Shown piece by piece: positions 42,925 through 51,600 of a DNA stretch of 64,000 bases (position 1 is its first letter; each line of letters starts with the position of its first letter). Both the position numbers and the translations under genes were made by a program. The notes under the pieces were generated by a model. The model saw only the letters and a list, made by a program, of their open reading frames with translations, was not told the DNA's origin and did not search any database. Source of the DNA: Shewanella aquimarina (GTDB lineage: Bacteria > Pseudomonadota > Gammaproteobacteria > Enterobacterales > Shewanellaceae); contig NZ_JAKIKY010000015.1 in assembly GCF_023349185.1 (NCBI RefSeq), positions 62,001 through 126,000 on the forward strand, written 5' to 3'.

Positions 42925-43012
42925 ATCTACCTCTGTAATGATTGTCACAAGACTTTCGTCAGGCGTAAGAGAAGGTTAAACTACAGCCAGCATCTTACCA
43001 GAGTGAAGTCCT

Positions 43013-44887
43013 GTGTTAAAAAGACTGAATACAACTAAATTAATCTCCGCCGCTGTGTTGGCCACAGTGTTATTCGGTTGTGCCACGGCGCCAACCCCAG
43101 TGAAAGAAACCAGCAGCCAAGTTTCTTTGGTGAATGCCACCCAAAGCCCTGCACAGTATCTGGCAGATGCCAAGCAGGCCAAAGATGCCGAACACAAGAA
43201 CCGTCTCATGCTGCTGGCGGCTCACGCCTTTATCAACCAAGGCGATACGGGCAATGCCGGTAAGACGCTGGCCGCCGTTAAACCTAGCCTGGTCAACAAG
43301 CCTGAGATCCTGGCCGAGCACAGATACCTGAGCGCCAGAGTACTGGAGCAGACCGACAACTATGCTCAGGCCTTGGCCCAACTCAATTATCCCAGCCAGT
43401 GGCGACTCGCCAACTGGCAGATGGTTTCCTACCATCAACTCAAGGCGCGTCTGTTTCAGCTGAGCAAATCGCCAATCGAGCAAGCAAAAGAACTCACCCT
43501 GCTGGCCAATTACCTGCCGAGCATGGAGGCGAGTGAAGTTAACGACGAGATCTGGGGCATATTGCAGCCCCTGCACGAACAGACACTACTCTCCTTTAGC
43601 CAGGATAGCAGTAACCCTACCTTTGCCGGTTGGCTGCAGCTGGCCTATATCGCCAAGCATTATGCCATAGACCCGCAACTATTGGTGCAGCAACTGGGCA
43701 ACTGGCAACAGGACAATCTAGGCCATCCTGGGGCCAAGAAGCTGCCGACGGATCTGGAGCGGGCGCTTAATACTAAGCCTTACAAGCCGAAAAATATTGC
43801 CGTACTACTGCCGCTCACCGGCCCCAGAGCCGCCATTGCCGATACGGTCAAGCAGGGGATCATCTCCAGCTATCTGACCAATCCAGACGACTCGGTTTCG
43901 GTCAACTTCTTCGACACGGCCCAAGGCGCCGAGGTTGCCCAGCAGCAAGCGATTGCCGCCGGCGCCGACTTCATCATAGGCCCGCTGCTGCAATCCGAAG
44001 TCGAGACTCTGATGCAGGCGGAGGCGAAAGCCAGCCAGCAAGCCGATGGCCAGACGCAGCCGCTCGCTCAAACAGCTATACAGCCTAAGATGCCTCAGCT
44101 GTTTCTCAACCATGTGGACAGCCTCACCCCGTCTAATGATCGCTTCTTCTTCGCGCTCTCGCCCACGGACGAGGCATTAGATGCCGCGCAGAAACTCTAT
44201 AATGACGGCATAGAGAAGCCGCTGCTACTGGCCAGCGACGACGCCGTGGGCCGCCGCATGGCAGAGGCCTTTAACGCTAAGTGGCAGGAGCTGACCCATG
44301 AGGCGGCCGAGATCCACTACTACAAGCGCGGCGACGAAATGAAAGTCACGGTACAGAAGTCTCTCGGAGTGATCGACAGTAAGGAGCGTATCGCCCGCAT
44401 CAAGACACTGCTGGGTAGTAAGATCGAGGCCGACTTCCGCTCTCGCCGCGATATCGACGCCATCTATATGATCGCCAGCAACCAAGATCTGCCGCTGCTC
44501 AAGCCCTTCATCGACGTCAACTTCAGCGTGTTTGCCGAGCCTGTGCCGCTATACACCACCAGCCGCAGCCGTATCGAGAGCCAGTCTCGCGCCGCCGCCC
44601 AGGAGCTGAATAACCTAACCATCAGCGACATTCCCTGGTTGCTCGAGTCTAACGCCGAGACCAATGAGGTTGCCCGCCTGTGGCCGACCTGGGGCAACAG
44701 CCAGAAGCGCCTCTATGTAATGGGTTTCGACGCCCTACAGCTGGTGAGCAAGCTGGCACAGATGCGCGCCCTACCCGGCTACCAATACTCGGGTCGCAGC
44801 GGTCTGCTTTCGGTATCACCCGATGGTACGATTAACCGTCAGCTCAGCTGGGGACGTTACCAGCGAGGCAACTTGAGACCCCTATGA
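43013..44887 (+). CDS. lpoA: penicillin-binding protein activator LpoA
   Basis: 624 residues, starting at GTG 43013. Lipobox LATVLFGCA: lipidation on the Cys at residue 23 anchors it in the outer membrane. N-terminal TPR-like part (about 40-240, LMLLAAHAFINQGDTGNAGKTL) and a C-terminal periplasmic-binding-protein-like part from about residue 258 (IAVLLPLTGPRAAIADTVKQG, ADFIIGPLLQSEVE). LpoA reaches through the periplasm to activate PBP1A; mrcA, encoding PBP1A, is also in this window. First gene of the lpoA-yraN-diaA-dolP run. Confidence 0.93.
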   Translation: MLKRLNTTKLISAAVLATVLFGCATAPTPVKETSSQVSLVNATQSPAQYLADAKQAKDAEHKNRLMLLAAHAFINQGDTGNAGKTLAAVKPSLVNKPEILAEHRYLSARVLEQTDNYAQALAQLNYPSQWRLANWQMVSYHQLKARLFQLSKSPIEQAKELTLLANYLPSMEASEVNDEIWGILQPLHEQTLLSFSQDSSNPTFAGWLQLAYIAKHYAIDPQLLVQQLGNWQQDNLGHPGAKKLPTDLERALNTKPYKPKNIAVLLPLTGPRAAIADTVKQGIISSYLTNPDDSVSVNFFDTAQGAEVAQQQAIAAGADFIIGPLLQSEVETLMQAEAKASQQADGQTQPLAQTAIQPKMPQLFLNHVDSLTPSNDRFFFALSPTDEALDAAQKLYNDGIEKPLLLASDDAVGRRMAEAFNAKWQELTHEAAEIHYYKRGDEMKVTVQKSLGVIDSKERIARIKTLLGSKIEADFRSRRDIDAIYMIASNQDLPLLKPFIDVNFSVFAEPVPLYTTSRSRIESQSRAAAQELNNLTISDIPWLLESNAETNEVARLWPTWGNSQKRLYVMGFDALQLVSKLAQMRALPGYQYSGRSGLLSVSPDGTINRQLSWGRYQRGNLRPL

Positions 44888-45228
44888 CGAGTGCCGAGCA
44901 CCTCACCAAGGGCCAGCAGGCGGAAGACCTCGCGCTGGCTTACCTGGAACAACAGGGGCTCACGCTGGTCGAACGAAACGTACGCTACCCATTTGGTGAA
45001 ATTGACCTCATAATGCGCCAAGGTCACAAATGGATTTTTATTGAGGTAAAATACCGCCAATCGAGACAATTTGGCGGTGCGATACAGGCCGTTAGCCGAG
45101 GCAAGATAGCAAGACTTAATCGAGCGGCAAGCCATTATATGCAGCTCAATCAGATAGATGCGCAGTGTCGCTTCGATCTTCTGGCCATAGATGGCGATGA
45201 CATTCAGTGGGTCACCAACGCCTTTTAG
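44884..45228 (+). CDS. yraN: YraN family (UPF0102) putative nuclease
   Basis: 114 residues. Family marks: KGQQAEDLALAYLEQQG, NVRYPFGEIDLIMRQGHKWIFIEVKYRQSRQFGGA, with the E-x-D and E-V-K residues of the PD-(D/E)XK nuclease fold. Biochemical role unproven. Overlaps lpoA by ATGA, so translation is coupled. Confidence 0.9.
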   Translation: MTSAEHLTKGQQAEDLALAYLEQQGLTLVERNVRYPFGEIDLIMRQGHKWIFIEVKYRQSRQFGGAIQAVSRGKIARLNRAASHYMQLNQIDAQCRFDLLAIDGDDIQWVTNAF

Positions 45229-45296
45229 TGCTCCACTAAGCCACGACTAGGCAAATGAAGGCTTGTTAAACAGTTTTATTTTTAAAGGATCATTCC

Positions 45297-45890
45297 ATGT
45301 TAGAACGTATTAAAGACAGTTTTACCCACTCAATCCAGACCAAGATCGATGCGGCCGAAGCCCTGCCCGAGTCTATCGAGAAGGCGGCCGAGATGATGGT
45401 GCAGTGTCTGCTGGGCGGCAACAAGATCTTAGCCTGTGGTAACGGTGGCAGCGCCGGCGATGCCCAGCATTTCTCCGCCGAGCTGCTGAACCGCTACGAA
45501 ATCGAGCGCCCGCCACTACCGGCCATCGCCCTGACAACCGACACCTCGACCATCACCGCAATTGGTAACGACTACAACTATGACGAGATCTTCTCTAAGC
45601 AGATCTTGGCATTGGGTCAACCTGGCGACATCTTGCTGGCCATCTCTACCAGTGGCAACTCTGGCAACGTGATCAAGGCGATGGAAGCGGCGCTGAGCCG
45701 TGACATGACCATAGTCGCCCTCACGGGTAAAGATGGCGGCGCCATGGCGGGCCTGATGGGCGTGAACGACGTGGAAGTACGCGTGCCTTCAAATGTCACC
45801 GCGCGTATTCAGGAAGTGCACCTGTTAGTGATCCACTGCCTGTGCGACAACATAGACCGCACCCTCTTCCCGCAGGATGACCAGGCATGA
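45297..45890 (+). CDS. diaA: DnaA initiator-associating protein DiaA (SIS domain)
   Basis: 197 residues. SIS fold with ILACGNGGSAGDAQHFSAELLNRYE near residue 41, LLAISTSGNSGNVIKAMEAA and IQEVHLLVIHCLCDNID. The sequence is close to both DiaA and GmhA; the position in the lpoA-yraN-dolP cluster favours DiaA, which tetramerises and loads DnaA at oriC. An AGGATC ribosome binding site is near the ATG. Overlaps dolP by ATGA. Confidence 0.88.
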   Translation: MLERIKDSFTHSIQTKIDAAEALPESIEKAAEMMVQCLLGGNKILACGNGGSAGDAQHFSAELLNRYEIERPPLPAIALTTDTSTITAIGNDYNYDEIFSKQILALGQPGDILLAISTSGNSGNVIKAMEAALSRDMTIVALTGKDGGAMAGLMGVNDVEVRVPSNVTARIQEVHLLVIHCLCDNIDRTLFPQDDQA

Positions 45891-46456
45891 GAGCTCTGCT
45901 CCCCATCCTAACCGTACTCCTGTTGTTACAAGGCTGCGCTGGGGCCGTGATGGTCGGCGCAGTGGGTGGGGCCATGATGGCCAACGATGAACGCAGCTTC
46001 TCAACCCAGCTGGACGACACCAACGCCGATTTTCAGATCGCCAGTGCCCTGGCGGCACACGAAGATATTAAGAACCAAACCAATATCACAGGTGTGGCGA
46101 TGAACGGCAACGTGCTCATGATAGGCCAGGCACCCAGCTCAATGCTGCGTGACAAGGCGATCAACACAGTGCAAAAGCTTAACCTGGGCGGCAAGATCCA
46201 TAATCAGATCCGCATAGGTAACCCGACCTCCTTCACCACCCGCAGCAACGACACCTGGATCACCACCAAGGTGAAGACGCGTATGCTCAACGACAAAGAT
46301 CTGGATGTCACCCGCATCAAGGTGATCACCGAAAATGGCGAGGTCTTCCTCCTGGGTGTCGTGAGTCGCGATCAGGCCGATCTGGCGGTGGATATCGCCC
46401 GTAACACGGCCGGTGTACGCAAGGTCATCAAGGTCTTCGATACGCCAAACAGCTAG
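45887..46456 (+). CDS. dolP: outer membrane lipoprotein DolP (YraP), two BON domains
   Basis: 189 residues. Lipobox LLLLQGCAG. Two BON domains: about 45-112 (DTNADFQIASALAAH...NTVQKLNLGGKIHNQIRIG) and about 122-187 (NDTWITTKVKTRMLNDKDLDV, VVSRDQADLAVDIARNTAGVRKVIKVF). DolP binds anionic phospholipid and supports BAM and outer-membrane integrity in E. coli. End of the four-gene unit. Confidence 0.92.
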   Translation: MRALLPILTVLLLLQGCAGAVMVGAVGGAMMANDERSFSTQLDDTNADFQIASALAAHEDIKNQTNITGVAMNGNVLMIGQAPSSMLRDKAINTVQKLNLGGKIHNQIRIGNPTSFTTRSNDTWITTKVKTRMLNDKDLDVTRIKVITENGEVFLLGVVSRDQADLAVDIARNTAGVRKVIKVFDTPNS

Positions 46457-46477
46457 CACGCCGGGCGCTTGCTGCGC

Positions 46478-47347
46478 CTAGGCGAGCCTGGCTTTCCTCA
46501 CCTTACGCCATCTTTGCGTCAGCACAGGCAACAGTATGGTCGGCAACACGATCAGCACGGCGCCCAGCCAGCCTAAGGGATCCAGCCACTCATCGAACCA
46601 GAGCCAGCCAAACAGCACACAGAACAACAGACCGCTGTATTCGGCAACGGCGATCTCACCCGCCTGGGCCTTACGATAGGCCAGCACGCTAAACAGCTGA
46701 TAGGCGAGCAGGAAAATGTTGCTCAGCACTGCGATACCCAGTACGGGCCAACTAAAGCCCGCGAATCCCTGCCAGGCGGAAAAGCCTATCACTAAAGGCA
46801 GGCTCAAGAGGTTGTAGCAGATCACCGTAACGCTGGCCGCCTCGCTGCTGGGCAGCCATCTCAGCATCAGCTGATTAGCCGCAAAGACGATGGCCGACAC
46901 CAATACTGCCAGCGCCGCCAGGTTCATCTCGCTCGGCCTGAGTATGATAAGAATACCGATGAAACCTAGCACTGTCGCCAGGATCTGCTGGCCACTGAGT
47001 CGCTCCTTGAGGAACAGCATGCCCATGACAATGATCATCAAGGGCGCTGAATAGAACAGCGAGCTGACGGTCGCCAGAGGTAGGGAGATCAAGCCGAGGA
47101 TCAGCAAGAGTCCACCGACCGCGCCGCTGTTGGCCCGAATCATGTGCAACTTCAAGAAGGCGGTTCTCGGCCGACCGGCATACAACCAGAGCGGCAGCAT
47201 CATCACAATCGCCGTCACCTGGCGCAGCAGCAGAAACATCGCCGCGTCGCTCTCTGCCGGCAACCACTTGATCGACACATCGTAGAGGGCGGTAAACACA
47301 TTGCCCAGCAGCAGTAATCCAAGGCCCAACATCAGATTGCGTTGCAT
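46478..47347 (-). CDS. EamA/DMT family transporter
   Basis: 289 residues from ATG 47347 (GGAG six bases upstream; the longer start at 47365 is rejected). Ten membrane helices in two EamA repeats (about 5-135 and 145-278): LMLGLGLLLLGNVFTALYDVSIKWL ... LISLPLATVSSLFYSAPLMIIVMGMLFLKERLS ... YSGLLFCVLFGWLWFDEWLDPLGWLGAVLI. Exports a small metabolite; substrate unknown. Divergent from a LysR gene that probably controls it. Confidence 0.87.
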   Translation of the reverse strand: MQRNLMLGLGLLLLGNVFTALYDVSIKWLPAESDAAMFLLLRQVTAIVMMLPLWLYAGRPRTAFLKLHMIRANSGAVGGLLLILGLISLPLATVSSLFYSAPLMIIVMGMLFLKERLSGQQILATVLGFIGILIILRPSEMNLAALAVLVSAIVFAANQLMLRWLPSSEAASVTVICYNLLSLPLVIGFSAWQGFAGFSWPVLGIAVLSNIFLLAYQLFSVLAYRKAQAGEIAVAEYSGLLFCVLFGWLWFDEWLDPLGWLGAVLIVLPTILLPVLTQRWRKVRKARLA

Positions 47348-47409
47348 CTCAGGCTCCAATATCAAGAATCATCTGGCGGCATGATAGCGAGCAAAATACT
47401 GTAGCTGAA

Positions 47410-47444
47410 ATGATGATTTCTTATCATAGATGAATTAAATTCAT
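47410..47444. promoter_or_regulatory. probable LysR operator between the divergent transporter and regulator genes
   Basis: Perfect palindrome ATGAATTAAATTCAT (47430-47444) with the LysR T-N11-A form, and a second imperfect one ATGAT gatttctt ATCAT (47410-47427 region) next to it. The location in the shared intergenic region fits LysR autoregulation and control of the divergent gene. Confidence 0.5.
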
Positions 47445-47473
47445 TTATTGATTGCCGAGACACGAGACAGACG

Positions 47474-48349
47474 ATGAGAAAGATCCCCCCGCTGAGAGCC
47501 TTGCAGGTCTTCGAGGCTGCCGCCCGTTTGCAGCACTTCTCCCGTGCCGCTCAGGAGCTGTGCATTACCCAGAGTGCGGTGTCTCACCAGGTTCGCCTGC
47601 TGGAGGAACACTTCGCCCTGCCTCTGTTCAGGCGCGAGGGACGCAGCCTGAGGCTCACCGACAAGGGGGAACAGCTGTACCAGGAAACGGCGAGGATCTT
47701 CAACGAACTGGGCGAGTTGAACCAAAGATTGCTGGGCGAGAAACCCGAGGCGCTGCGTCTAGCGGTCTACAGCTCTTTTGCGGTGAAATGGTTAATCCCC
47801 AGACTCAGCGGATTTCGCCGCTTACACCCAGATATTCAGGTACGTCTGGATATGATCACCGAAGACCCTGTGCTGTCCCACAGCAGCGCCGACATGTTCA
47901 TCACGGGTCAACAGAACCAGAAAGGCTACTGGCAGCAGCTGCTGCACACCGAACGTTTGATCCCCGTCTGCAGCCCTGAGCTCATCAATAGCGGTGACAA
48001 GCTGGATCTCGACTGGCTCAAGTCCCAGCAGCTGCTTACTGTCGACGAGGGCCCCCTGGGACTGGATTGGCAGCGCTGGTTTGAACATCATAAAGTGTCT
48101 CAACCCCAGGAGGAACAGCAGCAACTCTTCAGCCATGTACTGATGGCGATCGAGGCCGCCATCGCAGGCCAGGGTGTGGCATTAGCGTCAGACTTCATGG
48201 TGCTGGATGATATCGCCAAAGCGCGTCTGGTGGCCCTGCCCTTTGCGGGTATCGACACAGGATTTGAATTTAACTTCCTGTGCAAGCAGCGTCGCCTGCA
48301 GGAACCCGCCATCGCCGCCTTCGTTCACTGGCTGACCCAGCAGCACTAG
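47474..48349 (+). CDS. LysR-family transcriptional regulator, GcvA-like
   Basis: 291 residues. HTH at LRALQVFEAAARLQHFSRAAQELCITQSAVSHQVRLLEEHFALPLFRREGRSLRLTDKG, the form found in GcvA/AmpR-type LysR proteins, then an effector domain (LRLAVYSSFAVKWLIPRLSGF, FITGQQNQKGYWQQLL, IAGQGVALASDFM). Divergent from the DMT transporter gene over a region with T-N11-A palindromes. Inducer unknown. Confidence 0.88.
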   Translation: MRKIPPLRALQVFEAAARLQHFSRAAQELCITQSAVSHQVRLLEEHFALPLFRREGRSLRLTDKGEQLYQETARIFNELGELNQRLLGEKPEALRLAVYSSFAVKWLIPRLSGFRRLHPDIQVRLDMITEDPVLSHSSADMFITGQQNQKGYWQQLLHTERLIPVCSPELINSGDKLDLDWLKSQQLLTVDEGPLGLDWQRWFEHHKVSQPQEEQQQLFSHVLMAIEAAIAGQGVALASDFMVLDDIAKARLVALPFAGIDTGFEFNFLCKQRRLQEPAIAAFVHWLTQQH

Positions 48350-48372
48350 CGGCTTTCCTTAACGTCACCCAT

Positions 48373-48400
48373 AAAAAAAGCCGGCTGCTGCCGGCTTTTT
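48373..48400. terminator. terminator shared by the LysR gene and trpS
   Basis: Stem AAGCCGGC tgct GCCGGCTT with A-rich left and T5 right flank, 23 bases past the LysR stop and 12 bases past the trpS stop. Confidence 0.88.
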
Positions 48401-48411
48401 CACACATTCGA

Positions 48412-49410
48412 TTAGAGCAGAAGACCTATCTTGTCATAGACCTTCTTCAGGGTCACTTCGGCGCGGGCCTGGGCCTTCTCGGCACCTTCATGCATCACCT
48501 GATTGAGGAAGCTCTGATCGGCTCTGTACTCCTTGAAACGCTCCTGCAGCGGCTCTAGCATACCAACCACGGCCTCACCGGCGGCGACTTTAAGATGACC
48601 GTACATCTTACCTTCGAACTCGGCTTCCAGGCTGGCGATACTCTGACCTGTCACACCCGACATAAGGCTCAAGAGGTTAGAGACACCCGGCTTGTTCTCG
48701 ACGTCGAAGCGCACCACTGGCGGCTCGTCGCTGTCAGTCATCGCCTTCTTCAGCTTCTTCATGACAGCCTTAGGGTCTTCCAGTAGACCGATCACATTGT
48801 TACGGTTGTCGTCAGACTTAGACATCTTCTTCAGCGGATCCTGCAGCGACATCACCTTGGCCCCATGCTCTGGGATAAAAGGCTCGGGAATGGTAAAGGT
48901 CTCGCCGTAGGCGTTGTTGAAGCGTGTCGCGATATCACGAGTCAGTTCAAGATGTTGTTTCTGATCTTGACCCACAGGGATCTCGTTTGCCTGATACAGC
49001 AGTATGTCTGCCGCCATCAATACCGGATAGCCGAACAGGCCGACGTTGATATTGTTAGCATGCTTCTGTGACTTGTCCTTAAACTGGGTCATGCGGCTTA
49101 GCTCACCCATCTGAGTGTAGCAGTTCAGCGCCCAGCCCAGCTGAGTGTGCTGAGGCACCTGAGACTGGATGAAGACTGTGCTCTTCTTAGGATCCACACC
49201 ACAAGCCAGATAAAGGGCCAGGGTATCTAAGCAGGCGTCACGCAGCTTCTGCGGATCCTGGCGTACGGTAATGGCATGCAGATCGACCACACAATATAGG
49301 CAATCATGACTATCTTGCATCGCAACCCACTGACGAAGTGCACCCATGTAGTTACCAATGGTCAATTCACCTGACGGTTGGGCACCGCTAAGCACAATAG
49401 GTTTAGTCAT
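48412..49410 (-). CDS. trpS: tryptophanyl-tRNA synthetase
   Basis: 332 residues, class Ic synthetase. HIGH-equivalent TIGN (PSGELTIGNYMGALRQW, near residue 17), tRNA and Trp contacts in GYPVLMAADILLYQAN, and KMSKS in LKKMSKSDDNRNNVIG near residue 195. Charges tRNA-Trp. Directly follows gph (5-base gap), so trpS is last in the rpe-gph-trpS operon. Confidence 0.96.
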   Translation of the reverse strand: MTKPIVLSGAQPSGELTIGNYMGALRQWVAMQDSHDCLYCVVDLHAITVRQDPQKLRDACLDTLALYLACGVDPKKSTVFIQSQVPQHTQLGWALNCYTQMGELSRMTQFKDKSQKHANNINVGLFGYPVLMAADILLYQANEIPVGQDQKQHLELTRDIATRFNNAYGETFTIPEPFIPEHGAKVMSLQDPLKKMSKSDDNRNNVIGLLEDPKAVMKKLKKAMTDSDEPPVVRFDVENKPGVSNLLSLMSGVTGQSIASLEAEFEGKMYGHLKVAAGEAVVGMLEPLQERFKEYRADQSFLNQVMHEGAEKAQARAEVTLKKVYDKIGLLL

Positions 49411-49415
49411 AAAAT

Positions 49416-50111
49416 TTATTGCTCCAATACTATTTGGCTGTCTGTTATCTGCGCCAATACTTCGCTAAATGTGTTACAAACGGCCGTTGGGCCGCTGAGC
49501 CCAATATCTTCACCGTAGTTGTACCCGTAGGTCAAGCCGATCGAGGAAATACCGGCCGCTTTCGCCGCTAAAATATCGTTTCGAGAGTCGCCCACCATCA
49601 AAAGCTGCTCATCATCGAGCTGCCATGTCTGTTTGAGGTGAGTCAGCGGCAGGGGGTCCGGCTTCATCTTCTCCAGCGAGTCACCACCCAGCACCTGATT
49701 AAACAGGTGAGCGATACCGAACGCCTCCAGCAGAGGCACAGTGAAGCGATAGGGCTTGTTGGTCACAATCGCCAGCTGATATCCCAGCTTAACCAACTGC
49801 TCAAGCGCAGACTTAACGCCATCGTAGAGGCGGCTATGCTGTTGCAGATTAACCTCATAGTGCCTGCTAAACAGAGGCATGGCCGCATCGATATCGGCCT
49901 GTGTGGCTTGCTCACCGCGGGCGAAGGTCAGCGCACGCTCGACCAACTTGGCCGCGCCGTTACCTACCCAGCTGCGTACCTGATTCTCATCACACAGGGG
50001 CAAGGTAAGCTCTGCGAGCATGCCTTGGGTGGCAGCCGCCAAATCCGGCACACTGTCGATCAGCGTGCCATCGAGATCGAAGGCGATAGCCTTAATAGAT
50101 TGGGCTTTCAT
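49416..50111 (-). CDS. gph: phosphoglycolate phosphatase
   Basis: 231 residues, HAD superfamily. Motif I DLDGTLIDSVPDL, motif II IVTNKP, and motif III/IV MVGDSRNDILAAKAAG. Cap C1 helices lie between residues 18 and 90. Removes 2-phosphoglycolate formed mainly by DNA repair of 3-prime-phosphoglycolate ends. Gap of 2 bases to rpe upstream and 5 to trpS downstream. Confidence 0.93.
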   Translation of the reverse strand: MKAQSIKAIAFDLDGTLIDSVPDLAAATQGMLAELTLPLCDENQVRSWVGNGAAKLVERALTFARGEQATQADIDAAMPLFSRHYEVNLQQHSRLYDGVKSALEQLVKLGYQLAIVTNKPYRFTVPLLEAFGIAHLFNQVLGGDSLEKMKPDPLPLTHLKQTWQLDDEQLLMVGDSRNDILAAKAAGISSIGLTYGYNYGEDIGLSGPTAVCNTFSEVLAQITDSQIVLEQ

Positions 50112-50113
50112 AC

Positions 50114-50788
50114 TCAGGCATCGACCTTAGCCAGCTCGCCGCGCATCTCGTCGATCACCGCCTTGTAGTCTGGCTTGTTGAAAATGGCCGAGCCAGCCAC
50201 GAACATGTCGGCACCCGCCGCCGCGATTTCGGCGATGTTGTCGACCTTAACGCCGCCATCGACTTCTAAACGTATGTCGAAACCGCTGGCATCGATACGC
50301 TCACGCACCTGGCGCAGCTTATCCAGTGTCGACGGGATAAAGGACTGGCCACCAAAACCTGGGTTAACCGACATCAGCAGAATCACGTCCAGCTTATCCA
50401 TCACATGATCCAGATAGTGCAGCGGAGTCGCCGGGTTGAATACCAGGCCAGCCTTACAACCAGATTCTTTAATCAGCTGCAGGGTGCGGTCGATATGCTC
50501 AGAGGCCTCTGGATGGAAGGTGATGATAGAGGCGCCGGCGTCGACGAAATCGGGAATGATGCGATCCACAGGCTTCACCATGAGGTGCACGTCGATATCG
50601 GCGGTCACACCGTAATCACGCAGCGCCTTACACACCATAGGGCCTATGGTCAGGTTTGGCACATAATGGTTATCCATCACGTCGAAGTGAACCACATCGG
50701 CACCGGCCTTCAGCACGGCCTCGACATCTTCCCCGAGACGGGCAAAGTCGGCAGATAAGATAGAGGGAGCAATTAGAAATGGACGCAT
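50114..50788 (-). CDS. rpe: ribulose-phosphate 3-epimerase
   Basis: 224 residues, TIM barrel. Family motifs IAPSILSADFARLGEDVEAVLKAGAD, VHFDVMDNHYVPNLTIGP (metal-binding His and Asp), HLMVKP, MSVNPGFGGQSFIPSTL and EVDGGVKVDNI. Interconverts ribulose-5-P and xylulose-5-P in the pentose phosphate pathway. First gene of rpe-gph-trpS; a 211-base promoter region lies upstream. Confidence 0.96.
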   Translation of the reverse strand: MRPFLIAPSILSADFARLGEDVEAVLKAGADVVHFDVMDNHYVPNLTIGPMVCKALRDYGVTADIDVHLMVKPVDRIIPDFVDAGASIITFHPEASEHIDRTLQLIKESGCKAGLVFNPATPLHYLDHVMDKLDVILLMSVNPGFGGQSFIPSTLDKLRQVRERIDASGFDIRLEVDGGVKVDNIAEIAAAGADMFVAGSAIFNKPDYKAVIDEMRGELAKVDA

Positions 50789-50999
50789 GATAAACTCACT
50801 AATCTGAATAAGAATTACGCTATTCTACCTTATAGCCCAGTCCAGCCTCTATAGGCGATAAACGATTAAACGTGTTCTGGTTCAGAATTGAGTAAATTTC
50901 ACCTGTGGCAAATAGCCTCACCGAAAAATTATGTTCAAAATATAAACGCCTTTGCTATAATGCGCTGATTAGGGGTTTCCATATTCACAGGATGTAGAG

Positions 51000-51344
51000 A
51001 TGAGAGATAAGGCCAAAGTTTCAGCCAAGATGAAATCGGCAACGGTATTTACCGTCACAGCCGCCGTTGTTGGTTTTACTGCCATTGGCGTTCAGAGTCT
51101 CAGTGAAAATGAAACCAACCTGGCCTGCGTGTGCGATAGCAACACCAGCTACAACTCCTCTCTCCCAGCCAGTCATCCCAATAACCGCTGTGCCGAACAG
51201 GCAGATAATGTCAGCTGGAGCAATTGGCTGACGGGCCGAAGCCGTTCTAATCAACTGCACTTTGTCGATCTGCTCGAACTGCTCCATGGTCATCAAGACA
51301 CGCCCATGGATGATGTCACCCCCACCAGCAAACAGCGCCTCTAG
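51000..51344 (+). CDS. Shewanella-type hypothetical protein with one TM segment
   Basis: 114 residues. N-terminal amphipathic start MRDKAKVSAKMKS then a membrane segment or signal anchor (ATVFTVTAAVVGFTAIGVQSL), then a polar tail with two Cys (LACVCDSN) and one later Cys (NRCAEQ), rich in Asn and Ser. No family is recognised. It may be a small periplasmic protein. A DUF2970-like reading frame begins in another frame just past its stop. Confidence 0.5.
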   Translation: MRDKAKVSAKMKSATVFTVTAAVVGFTAIGVQSLSENETNLACVCDSNTSYNSSLPASHPNNRCAEQADNVSWSNWLTGRSRSNQLHFVDLLELLHGHQDTPMDDVTPTSKQRL

Positions 51345-51352
51345 GCAACCTC

Positions 51353-51526
51353 TTGCTGCAACTCTTTTTGAGCACCCTAGCCGCCTTCTTTGGCGTGCAG
51401 ACAGAGCAAAACCGCATACGTGACTTTCAGTCTAGCTCGCCGCTGCCCTTTATAGTGATGGGGATTCTATTGGCCATCGCCCTGGTCGTTTCACTCATCT
51501 TTATCGTGAAACTCGTGCTGGCCTAG
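51353..51526 (+). CDS. small DUF2970-like membrane protein (short ORF)
   Basis: About 57 residues if read from TTG 51353, the only plausible start in this frame; the open frame extends further up to a stop but has no ATG. Translation LLQLFLSTLAAFFGVQTEQN then RIRDFQSSSPLPFIVMGILL and LAIALVVSLIFIVKLVLA matches the DUF2970 pattern (FFGVQ..NR..DF, then one C-terminal membrane helix). The start is weak and there is no obvious ribosome binding site; translational coupling to the gene before it is possible. Confidence 0.6.
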   Translation: MLQLFLSTLAAFFGVQTEQNRIRDFQSSSPLPFIVMGILLAIALVVSLIFIVKLVLA

Positions 51527-51541
51527 CACTCAGTTAACCGT

Positions 51542-51600
51542 CTTAACTAAACCTTAGCTAATGCCTTAATTAATACCTTAACTAATGCCTTAGCTTGGGC
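51542..51600. repeat. degenerate 12-bp tandem repeats
   Basis: Five near-copies of CTTAACTAATGC (51542, 51553, 51565, 51577, 51589) run up to the stop of dam. The sequence is AT-rich, non-coding and without a hairpin. Confidence 0.7.

Noticed and set aside
51000..51526. Hypothetical gene and DUF2970-like frame as one frameshifted gene
   Set aside because: The first product has its own complete form and the two frames share no domain; I prefer two short genes, possibly coupled.
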